From positions 28,903,364-28,967,363 of the forward strand of contig CM025854.1 of NCBI GenBank assembly GCA_003952965.2: a DNA stretch of 64,000 bases, written 5' to 3'. Positions 36,041 through 47,902 of the stretch are shown here, one piece after another. The stretch comes from Morella rubra. Taxonomy: Eukaryota; Streptophyta; Magnoliopsida; Fagales; Myricaceae. The first letter of the stretch is position 1; each line of letters starts with the position of its first letter. The position numbers and the translations under genes were made by a program. Under the pieces are notes generated by a model. That model saw nothing but the letters and a program-made list of their open reading frames with translations. It was not told where the DNA came from and did no database searches.

Positions 36041-37124
36041 AAGACAATTGTGCATCACCTGATTATCTGCTTCTCCGCTATAGACCAATGGGCCTCCACT
36101 GCCTATAAAAAGACAAGCTTATGAAAAGCAAAAGTGAAATGAGGTCCAGTTGTCTCGTAGACAAGCGAAGCAGAATGTACCCAACGTGGATCATGTGAAG
36201 CTTTGAAACTTAAACCCCTTAATTAATTTATACTGCGATAATGTTCATTAGAGTCTTCAGGCATTCCTAATTTTTGGCCCCTCTCTAGACTAGTAGAGCA
36301 ATTGATGCAGTATTCGCAGGGCTCCGTGTTAAATCAGGTCACATCTTTTTAAATAATTTGGGTTACGTACTTATTTGTTTTGATCATTTTTAACAAATTA
36401 TACTTCCATTTTCAACGTGATTACTGAAGTCTCTAAATTTATAATTTTTGTCAAAAAAAAGTCATTCTCTTAAATTTTTAATCTCAAAATTAATAGTTTA
36501 CACGTCAATACCAATCATAAGTTTACACGTGTCACCCAAAAACTAAAATAATGTAACATATAATTTTTGAAGTTTTTTTTTTTTTTTAAAATAATTTACT
36601 TTATTTTATTTTAAAAAATAAAAAACAAAAAATTAGGAAAAAAAAGTAAGTCACATGGTTTTAGTTTTGGTTAATACGTGTATTGGAACTAGCTGTGAAT
36701 CATTAACTTTATAAATAAAAATTTAAAGAAAATGACTTGTTTGATAAAATTTGCAAACTCGATGTTCTTTATGATTAATTTGAAAATTCAATGATTATTT
36801 ATTAAAATGGGTCAAAATCCAAGGACCAAATAGGTATATAACCATAATTATTTTAACCTTAAAAATATGGTCCAAAGTTTTTGATGCTCTATATAATCTT
36901 AAAAATATTAGTTGATCTCTGTTTACCCGTTAATAGTCCTAACTTGTAATATTAGAAACAGATATCCTTACGTTTCCACCGGATATTTATCGATTGATTT
37001 TCCCCAAAATTTGACCTATTTATAAAGCTAAAGTTTTTTTCTAAGCTTATAAAGCCAAAGTTGATAGAGGAATCACTTTGGAACAGAGAAAGTAGGTTCA
37101 CGAGTAGGGGATTTGAGCTTAATT
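36041..37124. other. Duplicated spacer upstream of R4
   Basis: It is homologous to 23643-25374 without the MITE found there. It has the CATGTG variant of the conserved motif at 36192-36197. No gene is seen. Confidence 0.6.
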
Positions 37125-37319
37125 ATTGGAGTGAGAAACCTGCAATTACTTTTGTGCCGACAATTTACTATTAGCTGCTCAGACAGAAAAGGCCACCCTC
37201 GACACCTTTAGTGCTTTTACTTCACCAATTAAAAATCTTCTACACGAAAGGAGTGTTGATTTCATGAACTTCTCCAGCGCACCGCGTTCCTTTAGTCTCT
37301 TTTTTACTAGCTATAAGTA
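37125..37319 (+). promoter_or_regulatory. RALF R4 promoter module with TATA box
   Basis: TATAAGTA at 37312-37319 lies 93 bp before the chosen ATG. The module is shared with the relic at 25375-25650 and more distantly with R1-R3. Confidence 0.55.
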
Positions 37320-37412
37320 CGCCTCTGAAGTCTGAACGGCCACAATGCGTGTCGGCGAGCTGCGAAGGGAAATTCAGTGATCAGTAGGGTTGAGCAGAAA
37401 ATGCTACCCAAA

Positions 37413-37805
37413 ATGAAGGTTGATAACAGGAAGGGAAGGATATATCCTCTGGCATTCTTTTCGATGCTTCTGTTACTCCGGAACGCATATTGCAGTGATG
37501 CCGCTTTCCTTTTAACGAGCAACTCCAGTTTCGGGTGCAATGGTCTCCTTGACGAATGCCTGATCGAGGAGGAATTGGAGTTAGAATTCCTTTCACTGAT
37601 GAACCCATATCTGAGCCGGATTCTCGGTGATGGAAAAGGCTCTCCTAACTACGAAAATCCCAATGATCCAATCTTTAAGCCTTGTGGGAAGCCTAATGAC
37701 CCTCAATATGCTAAATGCATCGATGACATTAAGAAAAAGCATCACGGAGTTGAGAGCAAGGGTATTTACGGGGGGCGCACGGGCAGCGGTTCTCCTCCAA
37801 AGTAA
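37413..37805 (+). CDS. RALF-like secreted peptide precursor R4, C-terminal cysteines lost
   Basis: This is an open 130-aa precursor of the second subtype. The ATG at 37413 aligns with the MEVHKRKGG start of R1; an in-frame ATG at 37401 would add four residues. The signal peptide is at 1 to ~30, propeptide Cys42 and Cys49 in the CxGxxxEC pattern, acidic ELELEF, then SRIL (68-71). The mature part keeps Cys91 and Cys102, but the four tail cysteines of R1/R3 (113, 115, 120, 122) are Val, Ser, Gly and Arg here, and a GSGSPPK tail is added. It may be a ligand with a single disulfide, or a decaying gene whose frame happens to be open. Its flanks are copies of those downstream of receptor C, so it is the peptide partner of that subtype. 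Confidence 0.7.
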   Translation: MKVDNRKGRIYPLAFFSMLLLLRNAYCSDAAFLLTSNSSFGCNGLLDECLIEEELELEFLSLMNPYLSRILGDGKGSPNYENPNDPIFKPCGKPNDPQYAKCIDDIKKKHHGVESKGIYGGRTGSGSPPK

Positions 37806-39774
37806 TCTCACCACCTGAATCATGCCAATGCGTTTACGTGTTCTCCTAGATGCTGCATACTGTTCTCAGGTTGTTCATTGTCTGTTTTCGCAACTTAGTT
37901 TTGTCTGTATGTGTCTGCGTGCGTGCGTGCGGGTGTGTATTTTGAAAGCTATGCCATCCTACTTCCTATGTTCATTATGTTTAAGTGATAATGTATTTAG
38001 CTTCATAAATAAGGATCGATGGGAGATCCGCTAAAACTAAGGTATTAATACCAGGGGTGAAGGCTCACCCCTCTGCGTGGTTTTCAACCCCTACTGTCAA
38101 TCTAACCGAGGGATTCGGTTGCTGAAAAATGAGAGCCGACAACTGCACCAAGAGATCTCTAGACCGATTGGATCAACAACAATTAGCTTCGGTCGGCCCA
38201 ATAGAGGGAGACGACGTGTGGTAGCTAGGGTTTTTAGAGAGAGGGAGACAACGTGCGATGGCTAGGATTTTTAAAGAGAGGGAGAATGTGAAGTGAAGGA
38301 AAGGGGTGAGTTGGGGAAAAAAAGATCATTTGGGAGGAGGGGGGTAGACCAGGTCATCTCACCCCCCACATACTAAAAAAAAAGTATGCGAAATTACTAC
38401 ATACCCCAACAGGTATGTATTACATGCTGAAATATTTGTGTTGCGTCTGTATTATGTCAGAAAGCGGATTTCAAGGATGACTTTTTTGTCAGAATAGCAG
38501 GTTAGCAGGTAAACGTTAACTTTTGTGCCGACCATAACAATTAGCATGTGACATGTGCGTGTGTTGCAATAGCCTTTAAGCCAACCTAACGCTGGTTCAA
38601 CTAATTGGGTTCAAAACATGGTTGAACCCCAAAATCAGGATCTGAACCAGGACGTAAACCCACAACCAAACAAGCCCTTAGGGATTATTAGGATGATTTG
38701 TTTTTACTTGTCCAAAAGGCAAGGAGCTTATTATTATTTTTTTCTTCCCAAGGCTTTCATTCTTGTTTCTTTTTCCCCTTAAAAGTTGTTCTCGGTTTGA
38801 TCCCTTCATAAATGTGAATTCCGGAGGAAAAGAAAAATAACTAATTAAAATACATATAATTGAGTCCATTGTGGACAGCGTTATACAAAGAAAAATCAAA
38901 CAAATGTATATAGTTTTTCTACTGATCATCGAGATGCAATTTTGAACATGATGAGGGTGCGTTCGTCCAGTGGAGACAATGGCAAACCACAGGTCCCGGC
39001 CAATTGTGAACATTAGAATATTGTTTTGGTGGCTGATACTCACTAATAAAAGATTTTTTTAAGGATGGGTTTTCTATGTGAAAACTTTAATACCGTTAGC
39101 GGCTCTTGTGAATTGTTGAAAAATACAATTTAAGAAAATAAATCAGTTTAAATTTTTGGAAAATTGTAGATTTTGATGTTTGAATTTGGGGTAACTTTAA
39201 TCCGTATGAATCATAAACAAAGTATTGAGTTGGAGACCTAACTCGTATTTCATCTACGTTTGAATTAAATATTTCATGTTATGCATACCAATTAAAGATG
39301 AGTCCAACCCACATCTGATGAGTGTGTTGAAGAATATAATTTAAATACTAAAATCTGAAACCTAAATGGAGCAAGTTTGAACAAATAATAAATGGATACT
39401 AAATAAAAGTATATCAATAAATCACCGAAGAAGTAAGACAATTAGTTGTACATTTGAACCTAAGCTGGTCATCTTTGACTCTACAGTAAACTAGTGGGCC
39501 CCCATGATCTTTAATAATTAAAGTGTACGAAGAAACGACATTGAAATGTGGCCCAGTTGTCTCGTAGACCAGCGAAGCAACGTGGATCACGTGAAACTTT
39601 GAAGCTGAAGCCCCTTTATACAAAGCCCAAATGTCTATTGGAGTTGTTTTCAAGACTTCTTTGCCTTTCAGGCAATCGAGGTCCCAAGATTTTGTTAATA
39701 ATTATCTTGATCTTACCAATATACTTCAAAATTTATCCCCTGCATAATATTCTACTTATAATTTATTAAAGGGA
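37806..39774. other. R4 3' flank and spacer
   Basis: A short GT-rich run lies at about 37910-37940. Between 38200 and 38290 a TAGGGTTTTTAGAGAGAGGGAGACAACGTG-like unit occurs twice. 39420-39660 copies the RALF-upstream spacer, with a G-box at 39588-39593. No gene is supported. Confidence 0.5.
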
Positions 39775-39940
39775 GCGAGGAACCTGCAATTACTTTTGCG
39801 CCGATAATTTGCTATTGACTTCTCCGGCGAAAAGGCCACCTGATATGTACCCTTAAGCTGTAATTATTACGTACCCGTAGTGCTTTTACATCAGCAATGA
39901 AAAGTCTTCTCCGCAAAAGTCAGATGGATGGTTCGATGAG
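39775..39940 (+). pseudogene. Second RALF promoter relic without gene
   Basis: It is homologous to 37125-37255 (GGAGCGAGGAACCTGCAATT, ACTTTTGCGCCGATAATTTG, AGTGCTTTTACATCAGCAAT). Homology ends at about 39940 with no RALF coding sequence after it. It marks another lost peptide gene. Confidence 0.65.
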
Positions 39941-40457
39941 ATTGAATCAATTATGTGCAATTATATATCAAATTACAGAAGAGGAAATCAAATTGACTGC
40001 CACTCAAGTTTTCTGAGTTGTTGTTTTGGATTAGATAAGGGTTTTCTATACACTGCTCGGCCTCATAGAGCGGATGGCAAAAAAAAAAAAATAACGACCT
40101 TTTTCTTCGTGCAGAATTACTACTTGCTACTTAGCTAGAAACTGATAAAAAAAAATGCCTAACATAGTATATATTAATTAATATATTGCTGGAAAGTGTC
40201 ACACCTAAATGGTAACTATATATTATTATGGGTTAATTAGAAATTCCTCTCACAAACTATGCTATTAATCTTAAAAACTTTCCGAAATTTTAAATCGTTG
40301 CAAATTGCCTCATAATCTATGAAAACCGTTGAGAATCAGTTTTGAACCCAGGTTTACAGTTACTTTTGCTTGCTTTTTGTCACATGTGAGAAATACGTGA
40401 GCTCACTTTTTATGAATATACAAAACTGTCCCATTCGAAGAAAATAAAATGGCAAAC

Positions 40458-40625
40458 CAGTGCGTTTTGAAACAAAACTTTCCTTCGTCTGAAACACTAT
40501 TGTCTCGCATTAACTGACTCGGCGCTTTTTGTCTCTAGCCTAAACAAGTTTATGCAATCCTCGTTGATCGCAGTTTTCCTCTCGCTGTCAGCTATATTTG
40601 ATAGCATCTTGTGGCCTTCATCCAT
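40458..40625. repeat. Left arm of CHX inverted repeat
   Basis: Its reverse complement matches 41266-41414 at roughly 80% by eye. It covers the last ~40 codons of the CHX fragment plus its 3' flank (TTTTGTTTCAAAACGCAC). Confidence 0.8.
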
Positions 40626-41268
40626 GAGTCCCGGCTCTATGTCTACGACATTCTCACCCGGAAGAAACCTCACCACAGTAAGACTGATTTCGAGGTGGCT
40701 CGCCATTCTCCATGCATAAGCTAGTGCCTTGCGGTCATCAGGGCCACCAATGAAGAGCAAGGCAAAGCGACAGTGGACAATGTCATTAGGCCCACCAAGG
40801 CGCAAAGCTCTCGCTAGTTCGCGATCGATAAATATTCCCATGGAACACGGTGCATTTGCCAAGACGTTGAGGTTAATGCCTCTGTAAGCTACGTTCTTGT
40901 CCTCCATTCGACCATCTACCGTGGGGTGCTTCTGAAAAGGGAGGAGAATCAGGGCAACACGCCTATCCTTGGCCAAGCTACAAATATCCTCATGCATTGT
41001 CCTGTACGGTGACATGGCGGTGAGCGGCTGGACGATGACAAGGTGGTTGTCGTTCTCAAACGCTTCAAGGGCATTGATGATGAGGTTGGAGTCGGCTTGG
41101 GCGCGGCTAGGGTTATGAGCTCCGAATTTGCGCGTGGAGTGGACAATAAACATGGCGGAGGACCGGCCTGTGAGCCCGATGAAGTGGAGGGCGAAGATTG
41201 TCAATGGGGATATTTTGGTAGTGTGGGAGACTTTAAGGAGGTCGATTATGTCCAACACATTCCGGGTG
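40497..41268 (-). pseudogene. CHX15-type cation/H+ antiporter C-terminal fragment
   Basis: Minus-strand NVLDIIDLLKVS, LHFIGLTGRSSAMFIVH, HLVIVQPLTAMSPYRTMHED, CSLAKDRRVALILLPFQKHP, LNVLANAPCSMGIFIDR and ALLFIGGPDDRKALAYAWRM are signature segments of the soluble C-terminal half of plant CPA2/CHX antiporters. Only ~255 of ~800 residues are present and the membrane transport domain is missing. The upstream part of the open frame (41269-41327) is antisense of the inverted arm, not CHX. Intact CHX proteins exchange K+ or Na+ for H+ in endomembranes or plasma membrane; this piece cannot transport. Confidence 0.88.
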
Positions 41269-41414
41269 GATGAAGGCCACGGGATACTATCAAATATAGC
41301 TGACATCGAGAGGCAAACTACGATCAATGAGGACTACATAGACTCGTTTAGACTAGAGATGAAAAGTGACGATGGTGGTTTAGACAAAGGGAAGTTTTGT
41401 TTCAAAACGCACCG
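41266..41414. repeat. Right arm of CHX inverted repeat
   Basis: On the + strand it encodes a second copy of the CHX C-terminus (DEGHGILSNIADIERQTTIN then EDYIDSFRLEMKSD). It is inverted relative to the fragment at 40497-41268, leaving a ~640-bp spacer between the arms. Confidence 0.8.
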
Positions 41415-44400
41415 GTGAAATGTTAAATGTTAAACGGTTGTTTGCTGGACAACGAACTATTATAGGAGATAAATGTTAAAGGGTTGCCAAGTGGTCAAAT
41501 GATGACCTTGTTGATTTGCTTTCTTTAAGGTCCTAGTTTCAAAATTTTATAGGTACCAGTAATCTTTTAGGGTCACTCTCAACTTTCTTGATTTAGTAAT
41601 TATTTGGTTTGTGTGGAACGAAATATTTCATAAGTCTCTAGATTAGTCGAGATGTACGCTAAGCAGGCTTCAATGTCCAGTTAAAAAAAAAACTATTATA
41701 GTCGATAGAGCAAAGGCAGATAGACTAAAAAGGTTGGTAAAATAAATTTTGTTCTTTACGTTTTACACCAATTTCGCAATAATGTCCTGAGAGCAGAGAT
41801 ATTTGGTCCGAGATAGGAGGCCCATTATGTCAAGTTGTGGGCTTCAACGCTTGGAAGCGAGGGCTGTAATTTATTGTGTTTGAAGCCCATTCGTTTGTAG
41901 TTGTGTACCCATTGGATCTGCAATTATGTAGAACTAGAACCTTATCAGCTACTGAGGGAGAGATCTGTTTTTACTCGAGGGCTTAAAAGATAAACTTATG
42001 ACCTGGCTATAAGGGCATAACCGTAATAATGACCCTGGGTCCAAGCTCTTTTTTCATGATCTAACTTGTAGCTACAAAAAAACACTTCTTTTTATAATAA
42101 AGGTGTGGTCCATTTGGTGGGAAGGCATCCCAACAGAAAAGATGTCGGGTTTTTGCGATCTGGTGACATTTCATTTGCTCTTCATTTTCCTTGAAGTGGA
42201 CTGCCCCAAGGAAATGGAAATGTTCATGTAGTCGCTCATAGAAAAAGCAGGTCTTCCGGTGGAGGCGTGGTCCATTTGGAGGGAGGGTTGTCCCGTCGAA
42301 AGAGATGTAGGGTTGTGGGGCTAGATAGAGAAAAGGAGGTCACATTCCATGTGCTTTGAAAGTAAGGCATTTCTAAGTGCCTAATCCAAAGCCAAAGCCT
42401 GGAAAGTATGCACTCTCACTCATAAGTGCCATACAGCTTCGTTCCAATCTTTATTTAACCTAATCTACGCATCAGTGGATTGGTGGGCTCCCCATTCAAA
42501 TGACATATTGCCTTTTGTGCTCTTTTTCCTCAGCAAATATAGGAAACATGGTATTATTACTGATATAGCACCCATCGGGGAATTAAAAAGAAAAAAGAAA
42601 AAAGAAACCGATACGCAAGCGATATGTTTTGTTCATTCTATCGCGATCTCAGAAAAAGATAGGGAAGTACATGCATGGGAGGTTACTGCAAGCCACCTAA
42701 TGGAGAATAAATATTTGAGAATTTCTTCGACCTAGTTTTTAATGTAACATGACAGCATTTTACTTAAACGCTTAGACCTATAACTATAAATTTACAAATA
42801 GCGATTGTAATAACGTCAATCATTCAATCTAACGACTATCATCTAATATGGACCTTCCCTCGCACATACATCCTTATCTTTGCATGAATATATAATTCCA
42901 GGCTAGATTCGAACATAAAAAACATTCACTTTAGATTTTCTTTGTTCTACTAGTCATTTTGGATTTTGCTCTAATCAAGTTCAAGACAAAGGAAATTTAA
43001 AAATCACTGTCCGAGTTTTTAAGAGATTTTAAAAAACTACCTAAGCTTCTAAAATTGACTAATCACTACTTCGATTTAGGCTTTGCTTGCAAAATCACTA
43101 CCTCCGTCATATTTTTGTAAAGATTTCTAACAAATTGATGATGTGGCACTCAAGTATTAATAAATGATCATGTGTCATACTATATGTCTTACAAGTAAAT
43201 AAAAATTATAATATAGTTTTATGATTTAATATTTTTAATTTAATTTATTGTTATAATTATAATTTTTGTTAAGGTTTAAGACACATGTTATACTACAAGA
43301 ACATATATTAACACGTGACATACCATGTCATCGGTTCCGTTAGAAATTGGATAAATGTGTGGGAGAAAGTGATAATGATATTGCAAAGATGATCTCAACT
43401 CAGGCAGTAACTCGTCAATTTTGCTAAAATCAATTGGATGAGCGATCGGAAGGTAGTGCGACCTACAAACCTCACGACATAGCATGCGTACCGGTAAAAT
43501 GCCCCTCTGCCTCGGTTCATTTAGGGCCTTTATTTCCTATAGGACGTCCTGGTTTGGATAGTCTCGCAAGGTTTTGTTGTTTATTGGGCCGCATTTATGT
43601 AGGATAGAATTCAAGCCCTCTAGATATTGGAAGCCATGCTCTAGACACCTTTAAAAATTGCCGCATTCCAACTTACTAAGCTGACGTCGATATCGAAAGG
43701 AAAACCACCATTCCAAGGAAGCAATTTGGACTGAAAGGTCAAAGAGGCCGCCTGCCGGGTGGTTGTTTTGTACATAAGAACCCACTTGCCATTATTGGCT
43801 CTTAGATAGTTAGATATCGGTTTTGATCCCCTCGTAAATAGGAAAGTCGCAGGAATAGAAAAACAACTGGGACATACAGTGGTGTGTTGCTTCATTATTT
43901 TTTGTTTGTATTGAAAGAGGGTTTGAGTCTGTTGGCATAATGCCATCATACACCCAGGGGGCTACAGACAGCGAGAAAATAGATGTGGAAGGATAACAAG
44001 TATTTCAAGAAATTAACGAGAGAACAGCTCACTTTCAAATGGAGTCTTCAAACGGCCACTTAATTCACATCCCCATCTCAGGAGCTGGAGACCGAGCAAT
44101 CATACAAAAATCTTAACATCCATTAATTGGTCGCAAGCCCCTCCCCATAAAATTAATAAACTAATACCACAACCTTTATATATATCTTACTTAACCAGGG
44201 ATAGAGGGATTTAACGGAGTTTTCACTTTTAGGCTTTAGTTATATATGCCTAATTGATCATGCGCCTCTTGAACTCAAACTTAAGACAGTATAGATATTA
44301 CTTTCCTTGATCAGGTTAATAATTAGTTAAAAGAAATAAAGAAAAAAAAAGAGAATCAAATACTTGGTCGTTGGAGCTTCGGTTGCACGAAGATAATGAT

Positions 44401-45784
44401 ACGATAACATGTTAGTTTAGATAAAAATTTTAGAATTTGAATCTAACTTTCTAAACTTACAATCTCAACATTACTCCTACACGCATACTAATACAACTCA
44501 ACATTATTTTTTTTACAAACATCAATACAACTTAACAATTTCTACACGCACGCCAATAAAACTCCAACATCACCTAAATATTCACACCATACTTAAAATT
44601 CTTAAAATTTTATCAAAGTGAATATGCCCTTAATTATTTTTCTTTTTTTTTTACTAGATAAAAAGGGGAGAAGGGGCGACAAGCTTAACAACCCTCTCTA
44701 AGCGTGATCATAGAAGCACTCTCCCGCTGTAGAATGTTCAGTTTCAGCCATAGCTATTGTCTACTGGATAAGCCTATCACCACAGTACCAGCAAGACCAC
44801 TAGAGAGTCTCAAGCATGTCTACTAGGCCTAAGATTTGATTTTACTTTTGCTATCAATTTCAACTTATATCTACATTTAAACTCCAAATCTTGAATTTCA
44901 ACTTATATTCACATTTAAACTCCAGACCTTGAAGCCAGTATACTATGTACGGTACCAACTAGGGGCGCTGCTAGTCTATACGAGTCTTAATTCAACGTCT
45001 CTTTCCCCCGATTCTACGCATGCAATTTGCTTGACTGGACGGTCCACTGTGTTGACATCAGCTAGCACGTCAGCAGTCTAGACTTTTCCGTTCCCCCAGC
45101 CCCATAGGAATTTCCAATTTTGTATTAGGCTTAAATGCACAACACGCCCCTGTGGTATTACTTTGTTGCAAATATGCCTTGTTGTAAGAAAAGTTGGTTT
45201 TATATCCCTGAGGTAACCTTTCGATTTAAAATATGTCTCTCTGTCAGTCTCCGTTTAAAAAATTAACGATCGTAGGTGACGTGGTCTGCTGGTCTACTGA
45301 TCTGGTCTGCTGGTGCTGGTCTGGTTTGTCGATGCTGGTCTGTCATCCTTTCTTTATTATAAACAAAAGCTCTTCTTGTCCAATACCCATGTTCTTTATG
45401 CTTGAAGCCGGTATGTATACGAATGCTGAAGCCTTTGATTGTTGCGTATCGATTATACCAATCATACGCATGGTCGATGTCCTTCTACTCTATGCTCTAA
45501 ACATCAACTATCTTTTCATTGTCAGCTTATACCATGTCACATGTATGTACGAATCAAATAAAAGAATTAAACAAGTTCTGATACCATTTAAATCACTCAA
45601 ATAAAGGACAACCAACTCACCTTCCGGGTTAGAAGTACTACTAGACCCTCGTCTAGTTATATTGGGATTGATCCCTTCCATTTCAGCCATATTGTCCCCT
45701 TATAATCTAAATACAAATCAAACCGACAACCAAAATTTAGTCTTGCAAGCACCCACATCAAATAAGCAACATACATGAAAATTT
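41415..45784. other. Spacer with receptor 3'-flank copies, no gene
   Basis: 42180-42470 copies the receptor C 3' flank (about 22790-23040). 43540-43780 copies 25985-26150 and 27105-27290. The remainder is A/T-rich or unremarkable; 44640-44840 and 45120-45290 look like dispersed-repeat sequence, but I could not define ends. Confidence 0.5.
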
Positions 45785-45870
45785 AAGAATATTATATAGC
45801 AGCGTCCCCAGCCAATATTAAGCTTAAAGAATATTATATAGCAGTGTCCCCACCCAATATTCAGTTTAAA
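45785..45870. repeat. Two-copy direct repeat, ~43 bp unit
   Basis: AAGAATATTATATAGCAG followed by a TCCCC...CCAATATT segment is repeated once in tandem (45785-45827, 45828-45870) with a few changes. Confidence 0.75.
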
Positions 45871-45951
45871 TATGTACGTATTCAACTTAAAAATTCAAAG
45901 AATTTCATTTCCTGTTATGGTTCAGGAACTTCAACAACATGAAAATTTAAT

Positions 45952-46239
45952 GGGAAATTGACAAAATGATCACTAGGTTTATACCACGCTGATGATTTAG
46001 TCATTTGGTTTCATTTTTTTACTTTATAGTCACTGAGTCCATACTTGTGTTACGATTAGGTTTTTCCGTCACTTTTCCATTTGCCCTTCTAACGGAATGC
46101 ACGAATAGGTCAGCATTTTCGCCAGCTCACCTTCATTAATCCACGTCAATAGCCTAGTCAAGCAACTAACATTAAAACGAACAATTTTTTGACCCACTAG
46201 CCTCTCTATAACCCTTTCTCTCTCTCAAACTCTGACCCA
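45952..46239. repeat. Left terminal inverted repeat of Pack-MULE
   Basis: It matches the reverse complement of 48788-49072 along its length at roughly 80% identity by eye, with small indels. Confidence 0.9.
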
Positions 46240-46344
46240 CGTAAACGAAACTGTTGGATAAGGAAGGAGGACGAAGTCTAAAGGATCAAAAGGCACCACA
46301 TGCTCGAATTCTGCCAGTACGTTTCAGTGGATTCCACGCCAAAA

Positions 46345-46471
46345 GAACCAGTTTGCTCACCTACTGGCCAGCTTGGCGTACTCTTCATCGTAACTTTGCC
46401 TCTAGAGTAAGAACCAGTTTGCTCACCTGCTCGCCAGCTTGGCGTACTCTTCGTCGTAACTTCATCTCGGG
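46345..46471. repeat. Tandem 66-bp repeat inside Pack-MULE
   Basis: AGAACCAGTTTGCTCACCT begins at 46345 and again at 46411, giving two near-identical units (the second incomplete). Confidence 0.8.
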
Positions 46472-46599
46472 ATTATTTCAACTTACAGGTCTTACTTTTA
46501 GCCTTCTCTTTCTGAGTGTTCGCTAAGTTTAACATTGAAGACATGGCTGGCCTACTGCAGCACAGTGACATTACGATGAAGTTGGCAGTGTTATGTTTC

Positions 46600-46800
46600 A
46601 TCACCTATTTGCTTCTTTTTGTAGACAGAGCTCTTCCGAAAAGGAAGCTTACCATTGATGGGAAAAGATTGGGTCCAAAGAAAAACAATTCAAAAATGTT
46701 AAAATGCGTGGCTGAAATTTGTTTTGACAGATAGAAAGGACACATATATGTCACATAATTTAGTGAATGACAGCAGCTTTCTATCGGTTTGGCCCAGCAC
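46600..46800. repeat. Internal inverted repeat, left arm
   Basis: The reverse complement resembles 47411-47600 (shared GGCCAAA-CGATA-GAAGCTGCT, CATTCA-TAAATTA-GTG and TTTTAACAT-TTTGAAT blocks) at perhaps 65-70% identity. Origin is unknown; no recognisable protein is encoded. Confidence 0.6.
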
Positions 46801-47902
46801 ACGGCTCAAATTTTTGTTCTCTCTAGTTTTTTTGTTTCTTAAATGCCTTTTCTTCTTCCTCAATCCAATCCCTTTTCTTGTTCTGCAATTTTTTTCTCTT
46901 TTGCATCAACTCCTCTCCTCTAGTGGCCGCAGTTGGTGAACATGATGTTAACAAAGTGAAGCAAGACAAAATGAAATGACAAGATCTAAAAAAATCACGT
47001 CAACTTAGATCTCTTTTTAGCACTTCCCTGTAGAACTCTTTCATCCCATTCTCCTTTTGAAAGGGAAAAAAATAGCGATTCTTCTTTTTCTAGTGATTGC
47101 AGCTTCTTTTCTAAAGATTCTTCAATTGCAGCTTCTTATCTAAAGATTGTTCAGACTTCTGGTCTTGGGTGGAAGAGGATGAAGACTCGAAAGAGGAACA
47201 ACTAGAAGCTCAAATAAAAAAGCATTGTTTCTTCCATAAATCCACCTCACATTTTGCTGGAGAAGAGCTCGGTTCTGCTAGGAAATTAGGAGCAGCAGCA
47301 AAGAGGAAAAAATGGGGAAGAAGAAAAAAAGATTCAGGAAGAAGAAAATGGCTTCGGAAGAAGAGATGCATTAAAGAAACAACAAAAAATGAAAAAAAAA
47401 ATTAGCCGGCTAAGTTAAGCTAGGCCAAATCGATAAGAAGCTGCTCTCATTCATTAAATTACGTGGCATGTCTGTATCCTTTAGATCTGGCAAAACATAT
47501 CGCTGCCACTCTTTTTAACATCTTTGAATCCTCTCTCTTTTTCCCGAACTCCACGTCGTTTCCTATTTCTTTTGGAAGTTTTTACCTAAGAAATAGTGTT
47601 CAGATCAGAGATTTTTGTTCAAACATGATCTCCATCCAGTTTTCTCTCGCAGAGTCCATATCTCCAACCGAGTTACTGTTATTGAGCTCTCCCTTACCGA
47701 CATCGAGGTCCTGTACCGCAGGCGGTTCTTTACCACGAAGTTCTTCCCTCGCGACATTTTGCTCAACAACAAACTCGCTTCTCTACCACGGAGTTCTTCC
47801 CATGCTAGCAAGAGCTTTACCAAGTTTTTATTATACTATTCTCCTATACTTTCGTCTCTCTCTCTCTCTCTCTGATTCAAGCTTACGACCTATGTCCTCT
47901 AT
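46801..47902. other. Pack-MULE interior, no recognised gene
   Basis: 47169-47405 is an A/G-rich open frame of Lys/Arg/Glu codons, considered low-complexity. 47411-47600 is the right arm of the internal inverted repeat. 47600-47880 is unassigned and ends in a CT microsatellite (about 47852-47872). Confidence 0.5.

Noticed and set aside
47169..47405. Basic 78-codon frame in the Pack-MULE
   Set aside because: A/G-rich low-complexity DNA; no recognisable domain.
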